From NCBI RefSeq assembly GCF_900188415.1, contig NZ_FZNV01000001.1, forward strand, positions 1,019,501 to 1,083,500: a DNA stretch of 64,000 nt. The letters run 5' to 3'. Positions 9,111 to 17,704 of this stretch are shown piece after piece; position 1 is the first letter of the stretch; every line of letters starts with the position of its first letter. The notes under the pieces are model-generated. The model was not told the DNA's origin, did no database searches, and worked only from the letters and a program-made list of their open reading frames with translations. A program made the translations under genes and the position numbers. This DNA comes from Maribacter sedimenticola (GTDB taxonomy: Bacteria; Bacteroidota; Bacteroidia; Flavobacteriales; Flavobacteriaceae).

Positions 9111-10208
9111 ATGAAATATTTGGTAGGAGTTGTACGCATATTTGTTGGTATTTTATTTATCATCAGTGGATTTATTAAATTGAACGATCCCGTTGGTTTT
9201 TCATTTAAATTGGAAGAATATTTTAGCCAAGGCGTTCTTGACCTGCCTTTTCTAATGCCTTTTGCACTGGCTATATCCATAGCCGTGGTCGTAATAGAGG
9301 TCATGGTGGGTGTAATGTTAATTCTTGGTTTTAAACGCAAGTTTACAATATGGACATTATTGGCCATGATCGTTTTCTTTACGTTCCTTACTTTTTATTC
9401 GGCCTATTTTAATAAGGTGACGGATTGTGGTTGCTTTGGCGATGCTATAAAACTGACGCCATGGGAGTCGTTTACAAAAGATGTGGTGTTACTGGTTTTA
9501 ATACTGATCATTTACGCCGGAAGAAAATACATCACCCCATTGGTAAATCCAAAAACTACATCAACGGTAATGGTTGCGGCTCTTATAGCTTGTGTAGGAT
9601 ATGTATATTATGTGTTGAATCATTTACCTGTAATTGATTTTAGACCTTATGAAATTGGTAAGAACATAGAAGAAGGAATGTCCGTTCCGGAAGATGCACC
9701 CAAGGCATTGTTTGAGTATAGATGGAAATTTAATGTTAACGGAAAGGAAGAAATTCATATTTCCAATGGAGATTACCCTACCGTTGATGGTGAGTTTATA
9801 AGTGTTGAAACAGAGGAAATTCAAGCAGGTTACGAACCTCCCGTACATGATTTTACAATTGAGCAAGATGGGGAGGATTTTGCGGGTACCTTACTTCAAG
9901 AACCTAAATTGGTTATGGTAATAGCCTATGATCTAAGAAAATCCAACCTAACGGTTTTTAACGATGTAAAAAAGGTTATGGACAAAGCTATAAAGTCCGG
10001 ATATAAAGTTATAGGGATGTCTGCTTCGGGACCTGATCAAACCAATATTTTGGTTAAGGAATATAATTTGGGCTTCGACTTTTATTTTACGGACGAGACT
10101 ACTCTAAAAACAATTGTGAGGTCTAACCCGGGTGTATTGGTATTGGAAAAAGGAACCATTATGCAAAAGGTTCATTACAACGATTTGGAACAGTTAAAGT
10201 TCAATTAA
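9111..10208 (+). CDS. BT_3928-type DoxX-like membrane protein
   Basis: A 365-residue protein. The N-terminal half has four to five membrane helices with a DoxX/MauE-like start (VRIFVGILFIISGFIKLNDP) and the CGCF motif in VTDCGCFGD. The C-terminal half (about residues 170-365) is a soluble, thioredoxin-like region with no CxxC motif. The family is typical of Bacteroidota and regularly stands between DUF1599 and tpiA, as here. A role in redox or thiol chemistry at the membrane is a family-based inference only. Confidence 0.85.
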   Translation: MKYLVGVVRIFVGILFIISGFIKLNDPVGFSFKLEEYFSQGVLDLPFLMPFALAISIAVVVIEVMVGVMLILGFKRKFTIWTLLAMIVFFTFLTFYSAYFNKVTDCGCFGDAIKLTPWESFTKDVVLLVLILIIYAGRKYITPLVNPKTTSTVMVAALIACVGYVYYVLNHLPVIDFRPYEIGKNIEEGMSVPEDAPKALFEYRWKFNVNGKEEIHISNGDYPTVDGEFISVETEEIQAGYEPPVHDFTIEQDGEDFAGTLLQEPKLVMVIAYDLRKSNLTVFNDVKKVMDKAIKSGYKVIGMSASGPDQTNILVKEYNLGFDFYFTDETTLKTIVRSNPGVLVLEKGTIMQKVHYNDLEQLKFN

Positions 10209-10246
10209 CGATATAAAGCGAATTAATATAATTAGAAATAATAAAA

Positions 10247-10996
10247 ATGAGAGCAAAAATAGTAGCTGGAAACTGGAAAATGAATAAAAATTTAGCGGAA
10301 ACGGAAGCCCTATTGGCAGAATTGTCCGCTAAATTACCTGATACCAATGCAGAAGTTATGGTAGCTCCTACTTATGTAAACCTTTCAAGTGCCGTGCGTG
10401 CTCTTGACGGTTCTAAGATAGAAGCTATTGCACAGAATATGCATTATGCGGAAAGCGGTGCGTTTACTGGGGAAATTTCAGCAGATATGTTATTGAATAT
10501 AGGTGTAGATACTGTAATTATAGGCCATTCTGAAAGAAGGGCATATTTTATGGAGAGCGATGAAATATTGAGAAAGAAAGTAATAACCGCACTGCAAAAG
10601 GGAATGCGGGTTATGTTCTGTTTTGGTGAAGAATTGGAGGATCGTAAATCGGGCAATCATTTTAAATTGGTAGAAAGCCAGTTAAAAAACGTTCTATTTA
10701 ATTTAGAGCCTTCTGCTTGGACAAATATTATCTTGGCCTACGAGCCAGTTTGGGCCATAGGCACAGGAGAAACCGCTTCTCCGGAACAGGCGCAGGAAAT
10801 GCATGCTTTTATCCGTAAGACCATAGCAGAGGCCTTTGATAGCACCATAGCTACAAATGTCACTATTTTGTACGGAGGTAGTGTTAAACCGGGTAATGCC
10901 GAGGAAATATTCTCTAAGCCAGATGTGGACGGTGGTCTAATTGGTGGCGCTTCATTGGTGGCCGATGATTTTGTGGCCATCATCAACGCAATTTAA
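10247..10996 (+). CDS. tpiA: triosephosphate isomerase
   Basis: A 249-residue TIM barrel that interconverts dihydroxyacetone phosphate and glyceraldehyde-3-phosphate in glycolysis. Key residues are visible: N and K of AGNWKMN (Lys13 region), the catalytic His in IGHSERR near residue 94, the catalytic Glu in AYEPVWAIGTG near 166, and the phosphate-binding YGGSVKPGN near the end. Full length. It would also take up the glyceraldehyde-3-phosphate made by the KDPG aldolase encoded at 17032. It lies 38 bp after the DoxX-like gene and 24 bp before prmA. Confidence 0.97.
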   Translation: MRAKIVAGNWKMNKNLAETEALLAELSAKLPDTNAEVMVAPTYVNLSSAVRALDGSKIEAIAQNMHYAESGAFTGEISADMLLNIGVDTVIIGHSERRAYFMESDEILRKKVITALQKGMRVMFCFGEELEDRKSGNHFKLVESQLKNVLFNLEPSAWTNIILAYEPVWAIGTGETASPEQAQEMHAFIRKTIAEAFDSTIATNVTILYGGSVKPGNAEEIFSKPDVDGGLIGGASLVADDFVAIINAI

Positions 10997-11020
10997 CTGG
11001 AAAATTCGCTACATGTAGGC

Positions 11021-11863
11021 ATGAGCAACAATATGATATATATAGAGTACCGTTTTACGGTGCAACCTCCAGAACCAGCTTCAGATATTCTTATTGCCCA
11101 ATTGGGTGAAGCTGGTTTTGAGAGTTTTGTAGAAGAGGAAGACGCAATTTTGGCCTATATCCAAAAGGAAGATTGGTCTATGGATATTTTGAACGATATC
11201 GACATTCTTTCCAATCCAAATTTTGAAATCGATTATGCGTTCAAGGAAATAGAGCAGGAAAATTGGAACGCCACCTGGGAACAGAATTTTCAGCCAATTG
11301 TAGTTGATGATAGATGTATGATAAGGGCTCCTTTTCATGAAACTATGAGCGGGGTAGAATATGATATCGTAATAGAACCAAAAATGAGTTTTGGTACTGG
11401 GCATCATGAAACTACCCACATGATGTTACAGCATATACTTCAATTGAATTTGGAAGGTAAAGTTGTTTTGGATATGGGAAGTGGAACAGGTGTTCTGGCA
11501 ATTTTAGCGGCCTTAAGGGGCGCTGCTCATGTTGATGCCATAGATATTGATAATTGGTGTTATGTAAATGCAAAGGAAAACGTAGCGCGTAATCAAATAG
11601 ATATCGTCCAGGTGTACGAAGGTGATGTCTCGTTAGTTTCCGGAAAATCTTACGACTTAATAATCGCAAATATTAATAGAAATATTTTGTTGGCAGACAT
11701 ACCGGCATATTCCAAGGCTTTGAATAAGGATGGTATTTTACTCTTAAGTGGATTTTATACCGAAGATTTGGATATGATTACGGAAAAATGTAAAATTAAT
11801 TCGTTAAAATTTGTAAAAAATATTGAACGGAATAATTGGGTTGCAGCAAAATATGTAAATTAG
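11021..11863 (+). CDS. prmA: ribosomal protein L11 methyltransferase
   Basis: A 280-residue S-adenosylmethionine-dependent enzyme that trimethylates ribosomal protein L11. An N-terminal substrate-binding domain (about 1-95) precedes a Rossmann methyltransferase domain with MGSGTGVLAILAALRGA near residue 150 and the NINRNIL motif near 216. PKMSFGTGHHETT is the family signature at the domain border. The start is at MSNNMIYIEY; a start at the second Met (residue 5) is equally possible. It is followed after 20 bp by clpS. Confidence 0.94.
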   Translation: MSNNMIYIEYRFTVQPPEPASDILIAQLGEAGFESFVEEEDAILAYIQKEDWSMDILNDIDILSNPNFEIDYAFKEIEQENWNATWEQNFQPIVVDDRCMIRAPFHETMSGVEYDIVIEPKMSFGTGHHETTHMMLQHILQLNLEGKVVLDMGSGTGVLAILAALRGAAHVDAIDIDNWCYVNAKENVARNQIDIVQVYEGDVSLVSGKSYDLIIANINRNILLADIPAYSKALNKDGILLLSGFYTEDLDMITEKCKINSLKFVKNIERNNWVAAKYVN

Positions 11864-11883
11864 ACTGTATTAATTTTATTGAG

Positions 11884-12159
11884 ATGAGCATAAAAGAAGA
11901 AATTTCCGAAGAACTACTTTTAGAAGAAGAAACGGTTCAGCAAAATGAAATCGTTCTTTTTAATGATGAGGTCAATACTTTTGATCATGTAATCAATACC
12001 CTGATCTCTGTGTGTGAGCATTCACCGGAACAAGCGGAGCAATGTTCATTAATAGTTCATTATAAAGGAAAATGTACCGTAAAAACTGGTGAGTTTGAAG
12101 AATTAAAGCCACAATGTTCAAGATTGTTACAAGCGGGACTAAGTGCGGAAATTGTTTAG
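11884..12159 (+). CDS. clpS: ATP-dependent Clp protease adaptor ClpS
   Basis: A 91-residue adaptor that brings N-degron substrates to the ClpAP/ClpCP protease. The ClpS core is recognised by VLFNDEVNTFDHVINTL (residues 25-41; the Asn-Asp pair contacts the substrate N-terminus) and the conserved Cys/His stretch around SLIVHYKGK. The start was set at ATG 11884 (MSIKEEIS); an upstream in-frame ATG at 11836 lies inside prmA and gives a non-homologous extension. Last gene of the unit, followed by a terminator at 12222. Confidence 0.93.
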   Translation: MSIKEEISEELLLEEETVQQNEIVLFNDEVNTFDHVINTLISVCEHSPEQAEQCSLIVHYKGKCTVKTGEFEELKPQCSRLLQAGLSAEIV

Positions 12160-12221
12160 ATCGTATATGTAAAAAGCTTTTTACATATTCCCAAAATAGG
12201 TTTGCAAATACTATATAATTT

Positions 12222-12256
12222 AAAAGACCCCTTTAGATGAAGGGGTCTTTTAAATT
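12222..12256 (+). terminator. intrinsic terminator after clpS
   Basis: Perfect arms AAAAGACCCCTT and AAGGGGTCTTTT enclose a 6-nt loop at 12222-12251 and are followed by TAAATTAAAAT. It lies 62 bp after the clpS stop, between convergent genes, and can act in both directions. Confidence 0.85.
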
Positions 12257-12277
12257 AAAATAGATAATGAATTTAAA

Positions 12278-12526
12278 TTATACCAAAGGCACACCATTCA
12301 ATCTCTTCTCAATCTTTTTCTTTTTAACGGTAACTTCTTTCATGACCTCCATTAAATTAGGGTCCTTAGTTTCCTTATATATTTCATTAATACTTAAAAT
12401 AAGTGATTTTGCCTCTCTTGACGCTTCTACTCGGTCACTAGTAGACATATTACTCATTTTCCGACCTATAAACTCTTGAGCTTTTTCAAGTAACTCCATT
12501 TGCTGCTTTTTTTTCAAAGTTAACAT
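12278..12526 (-). CDS. small helical hypothetical protein
   Basis: An 82-residue, highly charged protein (MLTLKKKQQMELLEK...) that is predicted by eye to be almost entirely helical, with Lys/Glu-rich stretches and no Cys. No known domain is recognised. The start was set at ATG 12526; six further codons upstream would need a TTG start. It stands alone between the clpS terminator and the uronate operon promoter. Codon use and length suggest a real gene, but there is no functional clue. Confidence 0.55.
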   Translation of the reverse strand: MLTLKKKQQMELLEKAQEFIGRKMSNMSTSDRVEASREAKSLILSINEIYKETKDPNLMEVMKEVTVKKKKIEKRLNGVPLV

Positions 12527-12762
12527 AATATTCAAATTACGCAATTCTTTGTCAATTGTATATACTTATAGGGCAATTAGATAATAGTATTTGTGAACAA
12601 TTTAACTAAAATGAGGCTAAATAAATTACAAATGACCTAATTCCAAGATTTTTTAAATTTCTTCCAAGCTTTTTTTGTTTCATTTTTATTGTTTTTTGTA
12701 CGTAGACCAGTATTTTTAGTAATATGTAACTATAAATTAAATTATAGTTAGAATCAAGCATA

Positions 12763-12797
12763 ATTTTTAAGATTAAATATATTTTTAAGATTAAATA
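12763..12797 (+). repeat. 17-bp tandem direct repeat before the kduI promoter
   Basis: ATTTTTAAGATTAAATA occurs at 12763-12779 and again, identical, at 12781-12797, one base apart (18-bp period). The second copy ends 1 bp before the -33 TTG of the kduI promoter. It could be an upstream activator site or a local duplication. Confidence 0.7.
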
Positions 12798-12798
12798 G

Positions 12799-12842
12799 TT
12801 GTCGATTCTTTAAAATCCATTATATTCGTGTAATCGATTGCA
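12799..12842 (+). promoter_or_regulatory. kduI operon promoter and LacI-type operator
   Basis: TTG (12799-12801), a 19-bp spacer and TATATTCG (12821-12828) form a Bacteroidota promoter. The palindrome TGTAATCGATTGCA (12829-12842) begins at the next base and would cover the transcription start. It lies 12 bp before the kduI ATG, which gives a very short leader. The palindrome has the central CG typical of LacI-family operators and recurs at 41921, 42466 and 42905. Confidence 0.7.
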
Positions 12843-12854
12843 TAAAATAATAAT

Positions 12855-13691
12855 ATGACTAATTATGAATTTAGATATGCTGCTCATCCTGTTGATAGTA
12901 GAGCATATGGTACAGATGAACTAAGAAAGGAATTTCTAATACCAAAACTATTTGTAAAGGATAGTGTACAACTTACGTATTCCATGTATGATAGATATAT
13001 TGTAGGTGGCGTTATGCCGGTAAATACATCTGTGAAGTTAGAAACGATACCTTATTTAAAATCTGAGAATTTTTTAGATCGTAGGGAACTTGGAGTGGTC
13101 AATGTGGGTGGAAAAGGCAAAATTACGGTCGATGGCACATCTTACGAACTTTCCAAAAAAGAAGCGTTATATGTGGGTCAAGGTGCCAAGGATGTCATCT
13201 TCGAAGCTGTAGATGGAGAACAACCTCTATTTTATATCAATTCCGCTCCTGCACATAAAAGTTTTCCTACTAAAAAAGTTGGGGCAAATGAGGCAGAAGT
13301 TATCCAGTTGGGAGATGAGAAATATGCAAATAAGCGAATATTGAACAAATTGATCGTAAATAGTATTGTGCAAACTTGTCAATTACAGATGGGACTTACC
13401 GAACTTTTGCCGGGCAATGTTTGGAACACGATGCCTGCGCATACGCACAATAGGAGAATGGAAGCATATTTTTATTTTGATGTGGAAGAAGGCCAGACCG
13501 TTTGTCATTTCATGGGAGAACCACAGCACACTAGGCATATATTTATGGAAAGTAACCAAGCGGTGCTTTCTCCGGAATGGTCCATTCACTCTGGCTCTGG
13601 TACCTGTGCATATTCCTTTGTATGGGGTATGGCCGGAGAAAATTTGGATTACGGGGATATGGATGTTTGTGCGCCTAACGAATTAAGATAA
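12855..13691 (+). CDS. kduI: 5-dehydro-4-deoxy-D-glucuronate isomerase
   Basis: A 278-residue zinc cupin that converts 4-deoxy-L-threo-5-hexosulose uronate, the end product of pectin and other uronate lyases, to 3-deoxy-D-glycero-2,5-hexodiulosonate. The metal site is visible as PAHTHNRRMEAYFYF near residues 194-208 (two His and the Glu) and the last His in WSIHSGSG near 243. Length equals the E. coli enzyme. First gene of the ten-gene uronate operon, directly behind a promoter with a LacI-type operator; kduD follows after 2 bp. Confidence 0.96.
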   Translation: MTNYEFRYAAHPVDSRAYGTDELRKEFLIPKLFVKDSVQLTYSMYDRYIVGGVMPVNTSVKLETIPYLKSENFLDRRELGVVNVGGKGKITVDGTSYELSKKEALYVGQGAKDVIFEAVDGEQPLFYINSAPAHKSFPTKKVGANEAEVIQLGDEKYANKRILNKLIVNSIVQTCQLQMGLTELLPGNVWNTMPAHTHNRRMEAYFYFDVEEGQTVCHFMGEPQHTRHIFMESNQAVLSPEWSIHSGSGTCAYSFVWGMAGENLDYGDMDVCAPNELR

Positions 13692-13693
13692 TA

Positions 13694-14479
13694 ATGAATA
13701 TGTTTGATCTAACGGGAAAACGTGCGTTGATTACAGGAGGTACCCATGGTTTGGGCATGGCAATGGCGGAAGGACTTGCCAATGCCGGTGCGGAACTGGT
13801 CATTACGGGGACCACGCCCGCCAAAATGAATGATGCACTGTTGGCATATAAAGAAAAGGGATATAAGGCCTCTGGCTATATATTTGATATTACAGATGAT
13901 AAATTGGCAGCTAAAAAGGTAGAGGAAATAGTTGCCGAAGGTGGTGAAATCGATATTTTGGTAAACAATGCGGGTATTATAAAACGTGAACTTGCCACTA
14001 CTATGCCCGTTGACGATTTTAGACGGGTAATTGAGGTTGACCTCGTAGGGGCATTTATAATGTCGCAATTGATCGGGAACAGGATGATCAATAAAGGAGG
14101 GGGAAAAATCATCAATATCTGTTCCATGATGAGCGAGTTGGGGAGAAATAGTGTGTCCGCATATGCTGCCGCCAAAGGAGGATTAAAAATGCTGACCCGC
14201 AATCTTGCCACGGAATGGGCCAAACATAATGTTCAGGTAAACGGTATTGGTCCGGGTTATTTTGCAACATCGCAAACAGCCCCTATTCGGGTTGATGGGC
14301 ATCCTTTCAATGAATTTATTATTAATAGAACTCCTGCCGCAAGATGGGGAGACCCACAGGATTTAGCAGGAACGGCAGTTTTTCTGGCTTCAAAGTCAAG
14401 TGATTTTGTGAACGGACAGATTATATACGTTGACGGTGGTATTTTGGCCACCATTGGTAAACCATCAAATGAAAATTAA
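13694..14479 (+). CDS. kduD: 2-dehydro-3-deoxy-D-gluconate 5-dehydrogenase
   Basis: A 261-residue short-chain dehydrogenase that reduces the product of KduI to 2-keto-3-deoxygluconate (KDG) with NAD(P)H. Features: the nucleotide-binding GGTHGLGMAMAEGLA near residue 15, NNAGI, and the catalytic Ser/Tyr/Lys with YAAAK near 157. The C-terminal VDGGILATIGK is typical of KduD. It follows kduI by 2 bp and its stop overlaps the uxaC ATG by one base, which shows tight translational coupling. Confidence 0.94.
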   Translation: MNMFDLTGKRALITGGTHGLGMAMAEGLANAGAELVITGTTPAKMNDALLAYKEKGYKASGYIFDITDDKLAAKKVEEIVAEGGEIDILVNNAGIIKRELATTMPVDDFRRVIEVDLVGAFIMSQLIGNRMINKGGGKIINICSMMSELGRNSVSAYAAAKGGLKMLTRNLATEWAKHNVQVNGIGPGYFATSQTAPIRVDGHPFNEFIINRTPAARWGDPQDLAGTAVFLASKSSDFVNGQIIYVDGGILATIGKPSNEN

Positions 14480-15897
14480 TGAGTACTTCGGCTTCAATCA
14501 ACACTACGTTTATCAATGATGATTTTCTTTTGGAAAATAAATTTTCTCAAAGACTTTATCATGAGTTTGCGGCTCCTATGCCAATCATAGATTATCATTG
14601 CCATTTACCCCCCAATGAAATAGCATCCAACAGAAGTTTTGAAAACCTTACCAAAATTTGGATCAATGGTGATCATTACAAATGGCGTGCTATGAGGACC
14701 TTCGGTATAGATGAAAAATATATTACCGGAAATGCACCCGATAAGGAAAAATTTATACAGTGGGCCAAAACGGTTCCCTATACCTTAAGGAACCCTTTGT
14801 ATCACTGGACTCATTTGGAATTGCAAAGGTATTTTGATATCAACACGCTCCTAAATCCAAATACGGCAAACGCTATTTATGATGAGGCTACTTCCAAACT
14901 TCAAACTAAGGCATTTACTTGCCAAAACCTGATCAATAAAATGAATGTTGAGGTCATTTGTACTACAGAAGACCCCATTGATAGTTTGGACCATCATGTA
15001 CAGATTGCCAACAGCAATTTTGATGTTAAAGTAAGTACGGCCTTTAGGCCGGATAAGGCCATTTTGATAACCACAGGTACTTATTTGGAATATCTAGATA
15101 AATTATCGGGTGTGAGCGGCGTTTCCATAGATTCCTATAAGTCACTTTGTGATGCATTGAGCTTACGTTTGGATTATTTTGATCAGCATGGCTGCAAATT
15201 GTCCGATCATGGCTTAAGCTATGTTCCCTACCGTGAATTTACGGAAACGGAAATTGAATCAATATTTCAAAAGAGAAGAAATAAAAAGGAGTTGAGCCTA
15301 GAGGATGATGAAAAGTTCCAAACCGCTATTTTACTGTTCTTGTGCAAGCAATACCATCAGCGCAATTGGATTCAACAGTTTCATTTAGGAGCCTTAAGGA
15401 ACAACAATGATAGAATGAACCGTATTCTAGGTCCTGATACGGGTTGGGATTCCATTGGGGATTATGCGCAGGCAGCCACCTTGTCCAAGTTTTTAAATAG
15501 ATTAGATGCCAGTGATCACCTTGCAAAGACAATTTTATACAATTTAAACCCAGCCGATAATGAAATGTTGGCCACAATGATCGGTAATTTCAATGACGGT
15601 AAGGTAAAAGGAAAAATGCAATTTGGATCAGGTTGGTGGTTTTTGGATCAAAAGGATGGAATGACCAAGCAGATCAACGCCCTTTCAAACATGGGACTGA
15701 TTAGCTGTTTCATTGGTATGCTCACAGATTCCAGAAGCTTTTTGTCCTATCCTAGGCATGAATATTTTAGAAGGGTATTATGCAACCTTTTTGGTCAGGA
15801 AATGCAAAACGGCGAACTGCCAAAGGATTTTGACCTGGTTGGGGGCATCGTGCAGGATATATGTTATAACAACGCAAAAGAATATTTCAATTTTTAA
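14479..15897 (+). CDS. uxaC: glucuronate/galacturonate isomerase
   Basis: A 472-residue metal-dependent TIM-barrel enzyme of the amidohydrolase superfamily that turns D-galacturonate into D-tagaturonate (and D-glucuronate into D-fructuronate). Signatures: IIDYHCHLPP near residue 35, WRAMRTFGI, CTTEDPIDSLDHH, FRPDKA, and GSGWWFLDQKDGM near 380. Length matches E. coli UxaC (470). It begins on the last base of the kduD stop and is followed by kdgK after 23 bp. It opens the branch for saturated galacturonate, which continues with uxaB and uxaA at the end of the operon. Confidence 0.96.
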   Translation: MSTSASINTTFINDDFLLENKFSQRLYHEFAAPMPIIDYHCHLPPNEIASNRSFENLTKIWINGDHYKWRAMRTFGIDEKYITGNAPDKEKFIQWAKTVPYTLRNPLYHWTHLELQRYFDINTLLNPNTANAIYDEATSKLQTKAFTCQNLINKMNVEVICTTEDPIDSLDHHVQIANSNFDVKVSTAFRPDKAILITTGTYLEYLDKLSGVSGVSIDSYKSLCDALSLRLDYFDQHGCKLSDHGLSYVPYREFTETEIESIFQKRRNKKELSLEDDEKFQTAILLFLCKQYHQRNWIQQFHLGALRNNNDRMNRILGPDTGWDSIGDYAQAATLSKFLNRLDASDHLAKTILYNLNPADNEMLATMIGNFNDGKVKGKMQFGSGWWFLDQKDGMTKQINALSNMGLISCFIGMLTDSRSFLSYPRHEYFRRVLCNLFGQEMQNGELPKDFDLVGGIVQDICYNNAKEYFNF

Positions 15898-15920
15898 ATC
15901 AAATTACAATTCAATAAATA

Positions 15921-16961
15921 ATGAAAAAAGTAGTCACTTTTGGTGAAATCATGCTTAGATTATCACCTCCTGGATTTTTAAGATTTTCTCAAGCCAATGA
16001 GTTCGATGTAGTATATGGCGGAGGTGAATCCAATGTTGCCGTATCATTGGCAAATTATGGGGTTCCCGTAGATTTTGTGACCCGTTTGCCTAAAAATGAT
16101 ATTGGTGAATGTGCTTTAATGGAAATGCGCAAAAGAGGAGTGGGCACTAGTAAAATTGTCTTTGGCGGAGACCGTTTGGGGATATACTTCTTGGAAACAG
16201 GTGCAGTAAGCCGTGGTAGTAAAGTGGTCTATGACCGTGCACATTCCGCAATTGCGGAAATAGAATCCGGTATGATTGATTGGGATGATGTTTTTGACGG
16301 TGTGGAATGGTTTCACTGGACAGGGATTACACCGGCAATTTCCCAAGGGGCGGCAGATGTTTGCCTAGAAGCGGTCAAGGCGGCAGCAAAAAAAGGAATT
16401 ACAATATCAACAGACTTGAACTACCGGGCCAAATTATGGAAGTATGGTGGCGATCGCGAAAAAATAATGACAGAACTTACTTCCTATTGTGATATCATTT
16501 TAGGAAATGAGGAAGATGCCGAAAAACATTTTGGTATCCACCCAGAAGGACTGGACGTTCATAAGGATGGTGCAGATGTAAAGGCAGAAGCTTTTTTATC
16601 GGTATGTAAGCAAATGATGAAAAAATTTCCAAAAGCAAAGAAAGTAATTACCACACTTAGAGGCTCAATATCTGCTTCTCATAATACATGGGCAGGAGTA
16701 CTTTGGGATGGTGAAAAAATGTACGAAACGCGTCAGTACCAAATTACTGATATTGTAGATAGAGTAGGAGGCGGAGATTCATTTATGGGCGGATTGATCT
16801 ATGGCTTGCTTAAGTACCCAGAAGACGATCAAAACGCTTTGGATTTTGCGGTTGCGGCATCATGTTTAAAACATACCATCAAAGGAGATGCAAATTTATC
16901 TACCATAGAGGAAGTAGAAAAATTAATGGGAGGAGATGCCTCTGGTAGGGTAGCTCGTTAA
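15921..16961 (+). CDS. kdgK: 2-dehydro-3-deoxygluconate kinase
   Basis: A 346-residue PfkB-family sugar kinase that phosphorylates KDG to KDPG. The N-terminal VTFGEIMLRLSPPG and YGGGESNVAVSLANYG match KdgK, and the C-terminal catalytic motif RVGGGDSFMGGLIYG (Asp base near residue 284) is intact. Its place directly before the KDPG aldolase gene and after kduI-kduD-uxaC supports KDG as substrate over other sugars. A 70-bp gap with a small stem (16977-17011) separates it from the aldolase gene. Confidence 0.94.
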   Translation: MKKVVTFGEIMLRLSPPGFLRFSQANEFDVVYGGGESNVAVSLANYGVPVDFVTRLPKNDIGECALMEMRKRGVGTSKIVFGGDRLGIYFLETGAVSRGSKVVYDRAHSAIAEIESGMIDWDDVFDGVEWFHWTGITPAISQGAADVCLEAVKAAAKKGITISTDLNYRAKLWKYGGDREKIMTELTSYCDIILGNEEDAEKHFGIHPEGLDVHKDGADVKAEAFLSVCKQMMKKFPKAKKVITTLRGSISASHNTWAGVLWDGEKMYETRQYQITDIVDRVGGGDSFMGGLIYGLLKYPEDDQNALDFAVAASCLKHTIKGDANLSTIEEVEKLMGGDASGRVAR

Positions 16962-16976
16962 GAAGAAATAACAAAT

Positions 16977-17011
16977 ATTGGTCGGTACTTGATGTACAGG
17001 TAGCGGCCAAT
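16977..17011 (+). repeat. intergenic stem-loop between kdgK and the aldolase gene
   Basis: ATTGG (16977-16981) can pair with CCAAT (17007-17011), and inside this GTAC (16985-16988) with GTAC (16994-16997). There is no T-run, so it is not a terminator; it could affect mRNA processing within the operon. Weak structure. Confidence 0.3.
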
Positions 17012-17031
17012 TTTAAAGTACAGAAAATAAA

Positions 17032-17703
17032 ATGGCACAATATTCAAGATTGGAAGTTGCGGCGGTAATGAAGGAAACCGGTATGGTACCCTTATTTTAC
17101 CATCCGGACATAGAGCTAGGAAAAAAAGTTATGAAAGCCTGCTATGATGGCGGGGCTAGATTGATGGAGTTTACGGCAAGGGGCGATTTTGCCTTTGAAG
17201 TATTTTTGGAATTGAACAAATTTGCGGTAAAGGAATTACCGGGCATGATCATGGGGGTTGGTTCTATTACCGATGCCGCCGCCGCAAGTTTTTATATGCA
17301 GATGGGCGCAAATTTCATAGTAACCCCTTCCTTACGTGAAGATATTGCCATTGCATGCAATAGAAGAAAGGTATTATGGTCACCAGGATGTGGCTCTTTG
17401 GCAGAGATCAATAGAGCGGAAGAATTAGGTTGCGAAATCATTAAACTGTTTCCGGGCTCTACCTATGGACCGGGATTTGTAAAGGCCATTAAAGGACCAC
17501 AACCTTGGACCAGTGTTATGCCAACAGGTGGCGTAAGCACGGAGGAAAGTAACCTTAAAGGTTGGTTTGATGCCGGTGTAACCTGTGTTGGTATGGGTTC
17601 CCAATTGATCAGTAAGGATGTGCTTGCCAATAAGGATTATGCAGGTCTAGAGAAAAAAGTGGCAGATGCCATGGCACTTATTAAAAAGATCAGATCAAAT
17701 TAA
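17032..17703 (+). CDS. eda: KDPG (2-keto-3-deoxy-6-phosphogluconate) aldolase
   Basis: A 223-residue TIM-barrel class I aldolase that splits KDPG into pyruvate and glyceraldehyde-3-phosphate; members often also act on 4-hydroxy-2-oxoglutarate. The catalytic Glu lies in LMEFTARGD near residue 46, and the Schiff-base Lys in EIIKLFPGS near 139. MGVGSITDAAAA and the glycine-rich PTGGVS are family motifs. The first active-site motif reads EFTARG instead of the proteobacterial EVTLRT form, a variant I associate with Bacteroidota. It completes the route from KDG to central metabolism. Confidence 0.93.
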   Translation: MAQYSRLEVAAVMKETGMVPLFYHPDIELGKKVMKACYDGGARLMEFTARGDFAFEVFLELNKFAVKELPGMIMGVGSITDAAAASFYMQMGANFIVTPSLREDIAIACNRRKVLWSPGCGSLAEINRAEELGCEIIKLFPGSTYGPGFVKAIKGPQPWTSVMPTGGVSTEESNLKGWFDAGVTCVGMGSQLISKDVLANKDYAGLEKKVADAMALIKKIRSN

Positions 17704-17704
17704 A

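Larger units (their letters stand above)
12527..12854. other. intergenic control region upstream of kduI
   Basis: A 328-bp AT-rich gap between the small minus-strand gene and kduI. It holds a 17-bp direct repeat (12763-12779 and 12781-12797) and, immediately after it, the kduI promoter and operator (12799-12842). No coding potential was seen in the rest. Confidence 0.7.
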
